Assembly: GCA_965200615.1 (NCBI GenBank)
Contig: OZ241377.1
Coordinates: forward strand, 3,224,001 to 3,288,000
DNA from: Bin5 sp965200615
Lineage (GTDB): Bacteria; Chloroflexota; Anaerolineae; Caldilineales; Caldilineaceae
DNA length: 64,000 bases
Direction: 5' to 3'
A program made the translations under genes and the position numbers. Shown piece by piece: positions 1 through 10,700 of the stretch. Under the pieces are notes generated by a model. That model did not search any database and was not told the origin of the DNA. It was given only the letters and a program-made list of their open reading frames with translations. The number at the start of each line of letters is the position of its first letter. Positions within the stretch are counted from its first letter, which is position 1.

Positions 1-61
1 ACACAAAACGATCTGGAGAGCCGGTTGCCCTCAACAGGTCATTCGTACAGCAAGAGGAAAA

Positions 62-325
62 ATGCACACTATTATCCTGCAGACCAAGGCCCGTCAGTCA
101 TCCACAGGCAAAACCTGGCGAATCGAAGTTCTGGGTGACAGCCTCATAAAGGAGGATGTCAAAGTCTCGATAGGCGAACTCGAATACCACCCTGCCAAAG
201 CCGAACGTCGTTCCCTGATCGACATCCTGACGATTATCGAACGTCATAACTTTCGCATCTGCCACGTCGAGCACAAACCCAATGACGACGGGCTGGAGGA
301 ATGGATGTTCATTTTGCAGGGTTGA
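62..325 (+). CDS. small conserved-looking hypothetical protein (87 aa)
   Basis: I do not recognise this protein. It is short and charged, with no membrane segment or signal peptide, and looks cytosolic (an alternation of short beta-like and helical stretches, ending in the hydrophobic tail WMFILQG). The ATG has a good ribosome site, AGAGGAAAA, directly upstream, which is the main reason for calling it real. It is followed after about 150 bases by the glycerophosphodiesterase gene on the same strand, but nothing links the functions. Confidence 0.6.
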   Translation: MHTIILQTKARQSSTGKTWRIEVLGDSLIKEDVKVSIGELEYHPAKAERRSLIDILTIIERHNFRICHVEHKPNDDGLEEWMFILQG

Positions 326-481
326 ACCCTGCCGTGAACCCCTTCGCGGCAGAGGAAAAGCTCCCGTCGTTCAGCGAGCGTGCCAGCAGGCATCGCAGCG
401 CCGCTCGCAGCCCTGAACGCGTTGACGCCGGAAACTCGACGTGCCATCCGCCTGGAAAATCAGTCCCGCTATTGGAGAGTC

Positions 482-1315
482 GTGACGAAACAGCCGCAGA
501 TCTTCGCCCACCGCGGCGCCAATGCCGTCGCGCCGGAGAATACACTCCCCGCGTTTGAAAAAGCGCTCGAAATGGGCGTCGACGGCATCGAACTCGATGT
601 ACAGGCCACCGCCGACGGCGCATTGGTCGTCCTGCACGACTTCAGCCTTGAACGCGCAACCACCGGCGCCGGCCCCCTTCGCACCCACACGCTGGCCCAG
701 CTCGCAGCACTTGATGCCGGCGTCCGCTTCGACGACGCGTTTTCAGGCACACCGATTCCTACCTTGGAGCAGGTCTTCGACCTGGTGGAAGATCGCTGCA
801 TTGTCAATGTAGAGATCAAGAACATGGACCGGAACGGTGGCCGCGAAGCCGAACCCTTGGCTCGCTTGATCAAACGGCGTGAGCTCTTCGACCAGGTCAT
901 CGTCTCCAGCTTCAATCCCATCTCCCTCCGCAAGATGCGGCAGCTGGATCCCTCGATAGCCCTCGGACTGCTCTATTTCAGCAAGCCGCCGCGCCAAAGC
1001 GGGGAAACGGGAAACTTCCTGCAGAAAGTCCGCAACCTCCCGCTCAAGCATCTTTTTCTCCATCTGTCCCGACCACTGCTTAGCCGGGGCATCGCGCCGG
1101 AAGCCCTCCATCCTCACTTCGCCTCAATCGACGCACAGTTGGTCGAAACTGCCCGCAGCCGCGGCCAGCTCGTAAACGCCTGGACCGTCAATAGCGCGGC
1201 AGAGGCTCGGAGGCTGGCCAGCCTGGGCGTGGACGCCATCATCACAGATCTGCCCGACGTGATCCGCCAAGGGCTGTCGCCGGCCGGAACGCCGCAGCTC
1301 CCTCCCGCCGCCTGA
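482..1315 (+). CDS. glycerophosphodiester phosphodiesterase
   Basis: Hydrolyses glycerophosphodiesters from phospholipid turnover to glycerol-3-phosphate and an alcohol. The protein has the GDPD TIM-barrel signature: HRGAN near residue 10, APENT with the metal-binding Glu, GIELDV around residue 35, then VVLHD with the catalytic His. The C-terminal part has VNAWTVN and DAIITDLPD, also typical of the family. No signal peptide, so a cytosolic (UgpQ-like) form is likely. An ATG at 380 is in frame, but GTG at 482 follows GGAGAG by two bases and puts HRG at the usual distance from the N-terminus, so I prefer it. Mevalonate kinase starts four bases after the stop, suggesting co-transcription. Confidence 0.88.
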   Translation: MTKQPQIFAHRGANAVAPENTLPAFEKALEMGVDGIELDVQATADGALVVLHDFSLERATTGAGPLRTHTLAQLAALDAGVRFDDAFSGTPIPTLEQVFDLVEDRCIVNVEIKNMDRNGGREAEPLARLIKRRELFDQVIVSSFNPISLRKMRQLDPSIALGLLYFSKPPRQSGETGNFLQKVRNLPLKHLFLHLSRPLLSRGIAPEALHPHFASIDAQLVETARSRGQLVNAWTVNSAAEARRLASLGVDAIITDLPDVIRQGLSPAGTPQLPPAA

Positions 1316-1319
1316 CCAC

Positions 1320-2285
1320 ATGACAACCTCCACGGCAAGCGCCCCGGGCAAAGCCATCCTGTTCGGCGAACACGCCGTCGTCTACGGCAGGGCGGCTATC
1401 GCCGTTCCCGTGGCGAAAGTGAAAGCGACAGCCACCATCACGGACGCGCCCGCGGGGAGCGGCTGCACAATCGCAGCGCCCGACGTCGGCGCCCGCGTTC
1501 ACCTTTCTACTCCACAAGAAGACCCTCTGGCTCTCGCCGTCCGCCTGGCAATCGCAGAGGCCGGTATCGAAGAAGAACCGGATTGGCAAATCACAGTGCG
1601 CAGCGACATTCCCATCGCCGGCGGGATGGGCAGCGGCGCGGCTGTAAGCGCCGCCCTCGTGCAAGCCGTCTTCGCCCACTGCAATCTTTCCTCCCACTGC
1701 AATCTTTCCGCCCACCGCCAGCCGCGAGCCGAGACCGTCAACCGGATCGTCTACGCCGTTGAAAAACTGCACCACGCCAACCCAAGCGGCATCGACAATA
1801 CCGTCGTCGTCTACCAGCAGCCCGTCCGGTTCGTCCGTGGCCAGCCGCCGCGGCGATTCGACATCGCCCGCCCATTTCACCTGGTCATTGCCGACACCGG
1901 TATCGCCAGTTCGACCGCCGCAGTTGTATCCGACGTACGCCGCGCCTGGGAACAGGACACGGAGCGTTACGAAACGATCTTTGACGGCATTGGCGAAATA
2001 GCCGAGACCGCGCGGCGGGCCATCGAATCCGGCAATGTCGACGCGCTGGGACCGCTGCTGCAGGAGAATCAACGTCTCCTTCGTAAGCTGGACGTAAGCT
2101 CTGGGGAACTCGAACGGCTGATCGCCATCGCGGAAGAGGCTGGCGCGGCCGGCGCCAAGCTCAGCGGCGCCGGCCGCGGCGGCAACCTGATTGCTGCCGT
2201 GGAGCCGAAAAAGATGGAGACCGTCCAAAAGGCGCTTCTGGCAGGCGGCGCTGTGGGAATCGTGGTCACGCAAATAGGCGCGTAA
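1320..2285 (+). CDS. mvk: mevalonate kinase (GHMP family)
   Basis: Phosphorylates mevalonate to 5-phosphomevalonate with ATP, the first kinase step of the mevalonate route to isoprenoids. All three GHMP motifs are visible: APGKAILFGEHAVVYG at the N-terminus, PIAGGMGSGAAVSAAL (the ATP-binding P-loop) near residue 100, and KLSGAGRGGNLIAA near residue 280. HANPSGIDNT supplies the substrate-binding and catalytic Asp region. The length, 321 residues, is normal. No other mevalonate genes are in view. An 18-bp tandem duplication adds a repeated HCNLSS/HCNLSA hexapeptide just after motif 2. The stop lies 2 bases from the end of the convergent nagA gene. Confidence 0.92.
   Translation: MTTSTASAPGKAILFGEHAVVYGRAAIAVPVAKVKATATITDAPAGSGCTIAAPDVGARVHLSTPQEDPLALAVRLAIAEAGIEEEPDWQITVRSDIPIAGGMGSGAAVSAALVQAVFAHCNLSSHCNLSAHRQPRAETVNRIVYAVEKLHHANPSGIDNTVVVYQQPVRFVRGQPPRRFDIARPFHLVIADTGIASSTAAVVSDVRRAWEQDTERYETIFDGIGEIAETARRAIESGNVDALGPLLQENQRLLRKLDVSSGELERLIAIAEEAGAAGAKLSGAGRGGNLIAAVEPKKMETVQKALLAGGAVGIVVTQIGA
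1675..1710 (+). repeat. 18-bp tandem duplication inside mevalonate kinase
   Basis: Two adjacent units of cccactgcaatctttcc plus one variable base lie at 1675-1692 and 1693-1710, and a third unit begins (cccaccgcc) before diverging. The repeat is in frame and encodes HCNLSS then HCNLSA. The unit identity (17 of 18 bases) points to a recent slippage duplication in a loop after the GHMP P-loop helix. Confidence 0.9.
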
Positions 2286-2287
2286 CC

Positions 2288-3550
2288 CTAGCTGTCACCG
2301 TCTCGCAGCCGCCAGCCGTCCCGCAGGTAGGCGAGCCGCCCGCCAACCACCGTGGCAACAACCTGCGCCTCTCCGTCCAGCAATGTCAGATCGGCGCGGG
2401 CGTCGGCTCGGATCCGCCCCACCTCTCTGTCGATACCCATCGCCTGGGCCTGGGAAAGGCTTGTCGTCGGCCACGCCTGCACAAGCGGCCAGCCCGTGGC
2501 TGACATGAACTTTTTCAGCGCCGCATCCAGTGTCAATACCGATCCGGCGAGGGTCCCGTCTTCCAGTCTGCAAGCGCCATCCTTGACGATTACTGGCAGC
2601 CGGCCCATCTCATACCGACCTTCCGGCATGCCTGCGGCCCCAATCGCGTCGCTGATCAGCAGTGTGCGGGTCGGCCCTTTGCAGCGCCCAAGAATTCGCA
2701 TAGCCGCCGGATGGACGTGGACCCCGTCCGCGATCAGCTGAGCGTAAATTCTGTCGTCGCTGAGCGTCGCGCCCAGCGCGCCCGGCCGGCGGTGGTGGAG
2801 GCCGGCCATCGCATTGTACGTGTGCGTGGCCTGCGAGACGCCTGCGTCAATGGCCTCTGAAGCCTCCTCGAATGTCGCCGCCGTGTGCCCCAGTACTACC
2901 CGCACACCGGCCTCGAGCGCCATCCTGATCAAGGCATCGGCTCCCGGCTCCTCCGGCGCCAGTGTGATCATTCGCACCGGGCCGGCGGCCAGCAGTTCTT
3001 CAAACTCCTCAAGGGAAGCGGGCCTGATGAAGGCCGGGTTCTGCGCGCCGGGAAATTCCGGGCTGAGAAACGGCCCCTCCAGGTGAACACCGAGCACGCG
3101 CGCGCCGGCAGCGCTGTTCTCACAGTTCCCCGGCCGCGACGCTTCCACATATCGGGCCGCGTTTTCGACAGCCGCCAGCGTAGCCGATCGCGACGCCGTA
3201 ACCGTCGTCGCGTAGAATCCAGTAATGCCGTGCCGGACCAGGAACCGGCTCATCTTTTCAAGGCTCTCGGGCGAAGCGTCCATCACGTCGCCGCCGGCGC
3301 TGCCGTGAATGTGAACGTCAATGAATCCGGGCAGCAGCGTGCAACCGCTTCCGTCCAGAAAAGGCGCTTCCAAACGTTCGCTCTCGCTCTGCCAGCCGCC
3401 AATCAGTCCATCCCGGCAGGTGAGAGCGAAACTCTGACCGGGTGGAGCCGTTACCGCTCCGAAAACGGTCCGGGCGGTCAGGCCGGCAAAGCCGCCTATC
3501 GACGGTGACTTGGCGTCCTCCCGGTTCGCCCTTGTGTCCCTGATGTTCAC
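2288..3550 (-). CDS. nagA: N-acetylglucosamine-6-phosphate deacetylase
   Basis: Removes acetate from GlcNAc-6-phosphate in amino-sugar and cell-wall recycling. The amidohydrolase features are in place: GFIDVHIHG near residues 75-83 (metal-binding His pair), HLEGPFLSP with the metal Glu, VLGHTAA with the metal His, and LISDAIGAAGMPEG with the catalytic Asp. The length, 420 residues, is slightly above the usual 380-400. The start codon is 6 bases beyond the glgB stop, with GGGAG in the glgB tail, so the two genes are probably translated from one message. No nagB lies nearby. Confidence 0.92.
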   Translation of the reverse strand: MNIRDTRANREDAKSPSIGGFAGLTARTVFGAVTAPPGQSFALTCRDGLIGGWQSESERLEAPFLDGSGCTLLPGFIDVHIHGSAGGDVMDASPESLEKMSRFLVRHGITGFYATTVTASRSATLAAVENAARYVEASRPGNCENSAAGARVLGVHLEGPFLSPEFPGAQNPAFIRPASLEEFEELLAAGPVRMITLAPEEPGADALIRMALEAGVRVVLGHTAATFEEASEAIDAGVSQATHTYNAMAGLHHRRPGALGATLSDDRIYAQLIADGVHVHPAAMRILGRCKGPTRTLLISDAIGAAGMPEGRYEMGRLPVIVKDGACRLEDGTLAGSVLTLDAALKKFMSATGWPLVQAWPTTSLSQAQAMGIDREVGRIRADARADLTLLDGEAQVVATVVGGRLAYLRDGWRLRDGDS

Positions 3551-3556
3551 AACGTC

Positions 3557-5509
3557 TTACTCCCTGCCGTTCGAGCCCGGGCCCAACTTCCAATAGAGAA
3601 CCCCCAGCGGCGGCAACTCCATCAACGTAGACCAGGAGGCGCCCTGCCACGGAATCTCCTCGGCCTGCAGGGGGAATGGATTGTCTACGCCGCTGCCGCC
3701 GTAAATCTGCCAGTCACTGTTTAAGATCTGGTGATAGTCTCCGGGACCCGGCAGGCCGACGCGGTAGCCGTGCCGCGGGACCGGTGTGAAATTGCAGACG
3801 ATGACGATGAAGTTCTCACCCTCTGCGTCGCTGCGCACAAAGCTGGTGATCGAATGGTCCACGTCCTGGTAATCGATCCACTGAAATCCGCCAAAGCTTG
3901 CGTCCGACTGGTGCAATGCCGTCTCCCAGCAATAAAGGCGATTGCTGTCACGCACAAAACGCTGCAATGTGCGATGTTCCTCGAGCTCCAGCAGGTGCCA
4001 GTCAAGACTGAAGATCTCAGTCCATTCCCGCCACTGGCCGAACTCCCCACCCATGAATAGCAGTTTCTTGCCCGGATGAGCATTCATAAAGCCGTACAGG
4101 AGCCGCAAGTGGGCGAACTTCTGCCACAGATCGCCCGGCATCTTGTCTAGCATAGACCCCTTCAGATGAACGACCTCGTCGTGGCTCAATGGAAGGATGA
4201 AGTTCTCGCTGAATGCGTAGCTGAGGCTGTATGTAATCAGGTGATGATTATAGCGCCGGAACAGAGGGTCCATCTCAAAGAAATTCAACGTGTCGTGCAT
4301 CCAGCCCATATTCCACTTGTAGTCGAAACCCAGGCCGCCGGCGTTGGCGGGACGGGAGACCATCGGCCAGATGCTGCTCTCCTCTGCGATCGTCAGAACG
4401 CCCGGTGCCCGCTCGTGCAACACTTCGTTTGTCTTCCGCAGCAAAGAGATTGCGTCCAGGTTTTCGTGGCCGCCATGCCGGTTGGGAATCCACTCCGCCT
4501 CCTCTCTGCTGTAGTCCAGGTAGAGCATCGAGGCCACTGCATCCACGCGCAGCCCGTCGATGTGGTACTCCTCTGCCCAGAAGAGGGCGCTGGCCACGAG
4601 GAAGTTACGCACCTCATTGCGCCCGTAATCAAAGATCTTCGTGCCCCAGTCCGGGTGGTCGCCGCGGCGTGGGTCCTCATACTCATACAGCGCCGCGCCA
4701 TCAAAGTAGGCCAGCCCGTGAGCATCCTTGGGAAAGTGGGCCGGCACCCAGTCCAGAATCACGCCGATCTGATTCTGATGGCAGTGATCGACGAAATACT
4801 TGAAATCGTCCGGTGTCCCGAAGCGGCAGGTCGGCGCGAAATACCCAGTGCTCTGGTACCCCCATGAGCCTTCAAAAGGGTGTTCGGTTACCGGCAGGAG
4901 CTCGACGTGCGTGTAGCCCATCTCCTTCACATAGTCGACCAGCTGGTTCGCCAGCTGCCGGTATCCAAGAACTCGATTGTCTTCGGGGTTTCGCCGCCAA
5001 CTGCTGAGATGAACTTCGTAGATATTCAGGGGCTGGTCCAGCGCCTGTCTGCTGGCGCGATTTGCGCGCCACTCGCCATCGCCCCACAGATAGCTGTCCA
5101 TGGGCCAGATTCTCGAGGCGGTTCCCGGCGGATACTCCGCAAAAAATCCATACGGGTCCGATTTGTCAATCCGAAAATCCACCAGCGGGAGTTGAATGGA
5201 GTACTTGTATTCGCTGCCTGCCTCCAGACTGGCGCCGGGCGCGCCGTTATGGGATGGCAGCGGCGAAGCGGGAATGAAAAGCTCCCAGATCCCTTCCCGG
5301 TGGGCGTGCATGGGGTGGACCTGCGCGTCCCATCCGTTGAAAGGTCCAATTACGCTTACGCCCTGAGCATTTGGCGCCCAGACTGCAAACTGTACACCGT
5401 TGACGCCCTCCACTGCGCGAAAGTGGGCGCCAAACTTGCGGTAGCAATAGAGAAAGTTTCCCTCTCCGAACAGGAAAGCTTCGTCATCCGTAAACCACGA
5501 TCCGATCAA
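3557..5509 (-). CDS. glgB: 1,4-alpha-glucan branching enzyme (GH13)
   Basis: Cuts alpha-1,4 glucan and re-attaches the piece through alpha-1,6 bonds during glycogen synthesis. The N-terminal CBM48 module (FAVWAPNAQGVSVIGPFNGW) is followed by the GH13 barrel: DWVPAHFPKD, DGLRVDAVASMLY (nucleophile Asp), IAEESS (acid/base Glu) and PLSHDEVVH. At 650 residues it lacks the extra N-terminal module of the E. coli enzyme, as in many short GlgB proteins. The start appears to be TTG with GAAGGA about 10 bases upstream. It lies between a glycogen synthase-like gene and nagA, all on the minus strand. Confidence 0.95.
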   Translation of the reverse strand: MIGSWFTDDEAFLFGEGNFLYCYRKFGAHFRAVEGVNGVQFAVWAPNAQGVSVIGPFNGWDAQVHPMHAHREGIWELFIPASPLPSHNGAPGASLEAGSEYKYSIQLPLVDFRIDKSDPYGFFAEYPPGTASRIWPMDSYLWGDGEWRANRASRQALDQPLNIYEVHLSSWRRNPEDNRVLGYRQLANQLVDYVKEMGYTHVELLPVTEHPFEGSWGYQSTGYFAPTCRFGTPDDFKYFVDHCHQNQIGVILDWVPAHFPKDAHGLAYFDGAALYEYEDPRRGDHPDWGTKIFDYGRNEVRNFLVASALFWAEEYHIDGLRVDAVASMLYLDYSREEAEWIPNRHGGHENLDAISLLRKTNEVLHERAPGVLTIAEESSIWPMVSRPANAGGLGFDYKWNMGWMHDTLNFFEMDPLFRRYNHHLITYSLSYAFSENFILPLSHDEVVHLKGSMLDKMPGDLWQKFAHLRLLYGFMNAHPGKKLLFMGGEFGQWREWTEIFSLDWHLLELEEHRTLQRFVRDSNRLYCWETALHQSDASFGGFQWIDYQDVDHSITSFVRSDAEGENFIVIVCNFTPVPRHGYRVGLPGPGDYHQILNSDWQIYGGSGVDNPFPLQAEEIPWQGASWSTLMELPPLGVLYWKLGPGSNGRE

Positions 5510-5648
5510 TAGATTGCGTCCTTCTCTCCCAGACTTGGGGGTTCCGGCAAGCGGGCGGCGCCAGTCCCGCGTGGATGGCCTTACGAACTGCAGGCGGCTT
5601 CGCTTTGCGCCGCGTTCACATCCGTTCCTCTTGCCGGAGAGGCGGGCT

Positions 5649-7528
5649 CTACGCCTTGCAGACTCTTGTCAATCCTGGCAGAAAGCGGGTTTCCACCACC
5701 GTCTCCCAGCGCATCCTGCCTGCCAGGGCGCTGCCCAGCCGCAACAGTTCGGCCGTCTGCTTCCCGCTTCTGGGCAGGCGCTCGAAAACCTGCCCTGCAG
5801 TGTCACTTGAATTGCGGGCTTCAATATTGCCCCGAATCCCCCCATCGATATCCAGAGCGTCCCGCGGGGATCCGTTCATCAACTCTTCCGGCAACCCGAT
5901 GTAGTCCGCGACCACCAGCGGGAATGTCTTGGCGGCAAAAGCGCTGCCGAGCGCCCCGCCGTCAGGCAGAGTAGTTCGACCATCGCCGCGCCCGTCCTGT
6001 TTGCCTGCCGCCAATACCCCTTGCCCGACGAGCTCATGCACTGCCTGCTGCACAAAGCCAATACAACCGCACACGCTGCTCACGCAGGAGATGGCGCCGA
6101 ACTGTACAGGCTCGATCTGCGAAATCCGAAAGGCTCATAGATGCTCTGCCCGAACTCAAGGTCGCTGCCGCGGCGAATGTCGCTGAACGCCATGGCCGCC
6201 GGCATGCGCGTGCCGCATCGCTCCTGGCTCCAACCGAACTGGTTGACAAAAACAATCCTGCTGCTGCTGGCGGCATGGTTAAAGGGCTCGACGTCGTCGA
6301 AGAAGAATGGCGCCTCCTCTCCAATCAGATCGCCGTTGTCTCCCCGATGGCCCACAGGCCACCCATACAATGTTTCCCAGCTCTCAATCTGCTCTGGCTG
6401 GCGGCCGGCCGGTTCACTGGTGGCAAGCACAAAAAGCGCCGCCGTCTTGCCTGAGGATTTCAGAAGCCTGTCCAGATGGTTCATCACCCGCACGTCTCGC
6501 CACAGCGCTTTGGACAGGACCATCCGCGCCACATGGGTGAAGATGTAATCCGGCTTGAACCCGAGCAAAGTGCGGCAGTATTCCTGCAACCGGCGCCTGG
6601 AGTCCAGGTGGTCCGCCGCCTTTATCTCCTCTGCGCTGATGCCGTTGTAGACAAGATCGATCCGGCAATTGGCGAAGGGCCCGCCCAAAAATCGCAGCTC
6701 CTCTCGCACGGAGTCACTGACGGCAAAAATGGCGTCGCAGTGGATCGCCTGGCGAATAATTGCGTGTTTGAAATATGAGGTCTGCTCGCCAAAAACTGTA
6801 TCCAGCGGCAGATGGGATTCACGGGCGCGCAGGAGCGCGTTGTAAAACCGCGTATCGTGACCATCGTGGTTCTCCACCAGCAACCGGGCCGTCGCCACCT
6901 CATGGGCATAAAAGACCGTGCGCCACTGCTCCGGCTCATTCAGCTGCGCCGCAAATGCGACCGGCAGTCCCAGCCACTCGTGGGCAATGATCACCCGCTC
7001 GTGCGGCCCCAACCCGGCGTCAACGCCCAGCGCCTTGAGGCCGGAAAAGAGTGGCTGGGCGATAGACATATAGAGGTTGTACTCAAAATCAAAGTTGTAG
7101 CGAAAACTTTCGATACCGTAGGTTTCCCACAGGAAATAGCTGAATCTCTCCACATGCCCCATATGCGGATTGCTGGCATCGACCAGCAAAATCTCATGCT
7201 CCACATCTCCGAAACGGCGCTGTCCATACAGTAGCGCCACGTGGAAAGTCCGCTCCACCGTCCGCAAAGCCTGCTGCACCGGCTCGCTGACATCGTAAAG
7301 TATCCCGTGCAGGCTGCTGTAGCGGATCTGCACACCGTTGAGCGGGTCGGTCAGCCGTTCCATCTGCGCCGGGTCCCAGCCAAACATCGGGCCGACCAGA
7401 ATCGTCCGCCCGACCTGCTTGTTGTATGACTTTGCGCTCAGAATCCCGTCCAGGACCGAACCGATGCCGCCGACTTTTGCGCCGGCTTCATGGGTGGCGT
7501 GGATAGCGAGCGGGATGGAATGCGACAC
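5649..7528 (-). pseudogene. glycogen/starch synthase-like glycosyltransferase, broken by a single-base frameshift
   Basis: A GT-B glycosyltransferase that probably extends glucan chains from a nucleotide sugar. The N-terminus has HATHEAGAKVGGIGSVLDG, like the ADP-glucose-binding KxGGLGDV region of glycogen synthases; the C-terminal half has YEPFG, the donor-binding motif. Right after YEPFG the frame changes: it continues out of frame to a stop near 6080, while the neighbouring frame reads ISQIEPVQFGAISCVSSVCG, the expected continuation, and stays open to 5649. Restoring one base near 6126-6127 (a CC that should be CCC on the plus strand) joins the halves. The GTG at 7528 has GGAG six bases upstream and is preferred to the upstream ATG at 7678. 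glgB follows 139 bases downstream. Either a real lesion or a sequencing error. Confidence 0.8.
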
Positions 7529-7625
7529 AGGATTCTCCAATCGAGACCGGTTTTCGCCCCCATCATAGCACAGGCGATCGCGTGCCAGCGAATAAGATTT
7601 CTGCGCCCGGACCGGCCCTCTTTCA

Positions 7626-7662
7626 TCTCCGCGCCCCGCCGCGGATAAAAAGGTGTTCCCCC
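7626..7662. repeat. dispersed intergenic repeat, copy A
   Basis: The core tctccgcg...gga.aaaaaggtgt...ccc matches a second copy at 14658-14694 with about 6 differences in 37 bases. It sits between the divergent glycogen synthase-like gene and the large nuclease-methyltransferase gene. Similar 'ctctgcgtctctgcggtgaaaaaagg' intergenic elements are known in many bacterial genomes; that comparison is from memory. Confidence 0.6.
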
Positions 7663-7733
7663 GAACTGGCACAACCACCGCCGCGCGGGTACACTACCCC
7701 ACAAACGCCGCCCACCCCCACAAACCATAGACA

Positions 7734-10700
7734 ATGCCCGGCCAACTGTTCACCAGCTACTTTCTCGAAGAAGGCATCCGCCACACCGCCGCCTGGCAGG
7801 AATCTCAGAACTCAGACCTCGATTCCTTCCGCGCCGAGGCCCTCGCCCTTCTCGAAAAGGCCGCCAGCTTTCACGCCATAAACGAGGCCTCCACCGAGCA
7901 GGAGATCATCCGCCCTCTCTTCGAGCTGCTCGGCTGGGGCGACTACCTGCCGCAGCAGGGCAGCGACCGCAACGAAGACATCCCCGATCATCTGCTCTTC
8001 GGTGACGCCGAGTCCAAGAGCCGCGCCGCGGCCAAGCCGGCCCCGCAACGTTATCCCGACGCCCTCGCCGTCGCCGAGAGCAAGCGCTTCGGCCTGCCCC
8101 TCGACGCCCGCGAAGGAAAACAGACCGGCTCGCCCCACGCCCAGATCCTGCGCTACCTGGCCACCGCGGACATCAACTCGGACGGCCGCATCCGCTGGGG
8201 CATCCTCACCAACGGCCGCGTCTGGCGTCTCTACGACCGCCGCGCCCTCCCCCGCGCCAGCGGCTACTATGAGGTCGACCTTGAATCCGCGCGCCAGGCC
8301 GGCGACGGCTTCCACGGCCTGCGCGCCTTCCGCCTGCTCTTCGGTCGCCCCGCCTTCAGCCCACAGCACGGCGCCCAGACCAGCTTTCTTGAGGACGCTC
8401 TCGCCGAAGGACGCCGCTACGAAGAGCAGGTCGCCAACGATCTTTCCGGCGCCGTCTTCGATGAAGTCTACCCTGCCCTGGTCCGCGCCCTCGCCGACAA
8501 GAGCGGCGCAGACCTGGCGGAGGTGCGCCAGGCGGCCCTCATCTTTCTCTACCGCCTGCTCTTCCTCCTCTACGCCGAGGACCGCGACCTGCTGCCGGTC
8601 AATGACGACAACTACGCTCGCTACGGGATGCGCAAACCAATACGCGATCATATTCACAAAGACATGACCGACGGTAGGGCTTTCTCTGAGAGCGCAGCTA
8701 GTTACCATAACCATATCGCCACGCTCTGCGGTCTCATCGACAAAGGCGATAACTCAATCGGTCTGCCTCCTTACAACGGCGGCCTCTTCGCGCCGCAGGC
8801 CGCGCCCATGCTCGACCAGGCGCGCCTCTCCGACGCCGCGCTCGCCCCCATCATCCACAACCTCAGCCATACCGAAGGCGAAGCCGGTCGCCGCTACGTC
8901 AACTACCGCGACATGACCGTGCAGCAGCTCGGCTCGATCTACGAGCGCCTGCTCGAGCGGGAACCGGTCCGCGCGGCCGACGGCCAGATCGTCGTGCGCC
9001 CCAACAGCTACGCGCGCAAGGACAGCGGCAGCTTCTACACGCCCCAACCGCTCGTCGATCTCATCGTCGAGCGCACCCTCGCGCCCCTCCTCGAGGAGCG
9101 CAGAGCCGCGTTCCACGCCAAAGCCGCCGCCCTCCAGAGCGACACGCGCGCCAAATCCGCCCGCATCGCCGACCTCCGCCCTCTGGATCCCGCCATAGCC
9201 GCGCTCGACCTGAAGGCGCTGGACCCGGCCATGGGCAGCGGCCACTTTCTCGTGACCGCGGTCGACTACCTCTCCGACGCCATCGCCGAGCTGGTCGAAT
9301 ACGCGCCCACGGCCGCGCCCTGGCTGGAGGACGCCTACGCGTCGCCGCTGCCTGAACGCATCGCCGCCATCCGCGCCGACATCCTGGCGCGGGCGCAGGC
9401 TTCCGATTGGGTGATCGACGAGGCCCAGCTGACCGACCAGGCCATCATCCGCCGCATGGTCCTCAAACGCTGCATCTACGGCGTCGACAAGAACCCGCTC
9501 ACCGTCGAACTGGCCAAGGTCTCGCTCTGGCTGCACAGCTTCACGGTGGGCGCGCCGCTCTCCTTCCTCGACCACCACCTGCGCTGCGGCGACTCGCTCC
9601 TTGGCCTGCGCGTCCACGACGCCGTGCAGGCGCTCTCGCGGCTGGGCGGGTTCACGTCGGCCAGCGCGATCCAGGCGGCGGAGAACGCGGCCGGGGGCAT
9701 GCGGCGGATTGAAGCGATGTCGGACGCGGACGTGGCCGAGGTGGAGGCGTCGGCCGCGCTGTTTCAGGAGGTGGAGAAGACGACGGCCGAGCTGCGCGGG
9801 CTGCTGCATACGCTCTGCGGTGTGAACTGGCTGGCCGCGGGCATGAAGGTGAGGCAGCGCGCCGAATTCGAAGCGCCGCTGGTGGGGGCGATCGTCTCGC
9901 AGGCAGAAAAAGCCTTCTCCCTCCTCTCCGACGGCCCCGACGGCGTCGACGCGGCAGACGCGGTGCGGCAGCGCAGCTTCTGGCCCGAATTTACTGAAAT
10001 GTGGGGCGCCGCCAACGAGGTCGCCGACCGCGAGGGCTTCCTGCACTGGGAGGCCGCCTTCCCGGGGGTGTGGCATGGCTGGCAGGATGATGAGCCGGTG
10101 GGCGGCTTCGACGCCATCATCGGCAACCCGCCTTGGGACCAGATAGAGCAGCCCGAGGTCGAATGGTTCGCCACGCGTTCACCTGAACTGGCCCTGGCCC
10201 CCACCGCGGCCGCGCGCCGCCGCGGCATCAAGCGGCTGCGCGAACAGGGCGACCCGCTCGCCGCCGAATTCGACGCGGCCAAGCTGCGCGCCGACCGTCT
10301 CGGCCAGTTGATACGCGCGTCAGGCCACTACCCGCTGCTGGGCGGCGGCGACATCAACCTCTACTCGCTCTTCGTGGAGCGCGCCATGCGCCTCGTCAAG
10401 CCGGACGGCATCGTGGGGTTGCTGACGCCTTCCGGCATCTACGCCGACAAGACGGCCGCCCGCTTTTTCAAGACGGTCTCGACCGGCGGGCGCGTCGGCG
10501 GGCTGTTTGATTTTGAGAACCGTCGTCTCGGAACAGACCTGCCGCCCTTCTTCCCTGACGTCGATTCACGCTTCAAATTCTGCGCTCTCATCTTCGGCGG
10601 CGAGGCGCGGACGTTTGCCGAGAGCGAATGCGCCTTCTTCCTGCACGATACTGCCGTCATTGACGACCCGGAGCGCTGTTTCCCCTTGGCTGCCGCCGAC

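Noticed and set aside
1242..2273. Minus-strand frame of 343 codons with GGKIAVGGKIAVG repeats
   Set aside because: Shadow of mevalonate kinase; the repeat is the 18-bp duplication read in antisense.
8754..10076. Long minus-strand open frame of 440 codons
   Set aside because: Antisense to the clearly coding nuclease-methyltransferase; a consequence of high GC and third-position bias.
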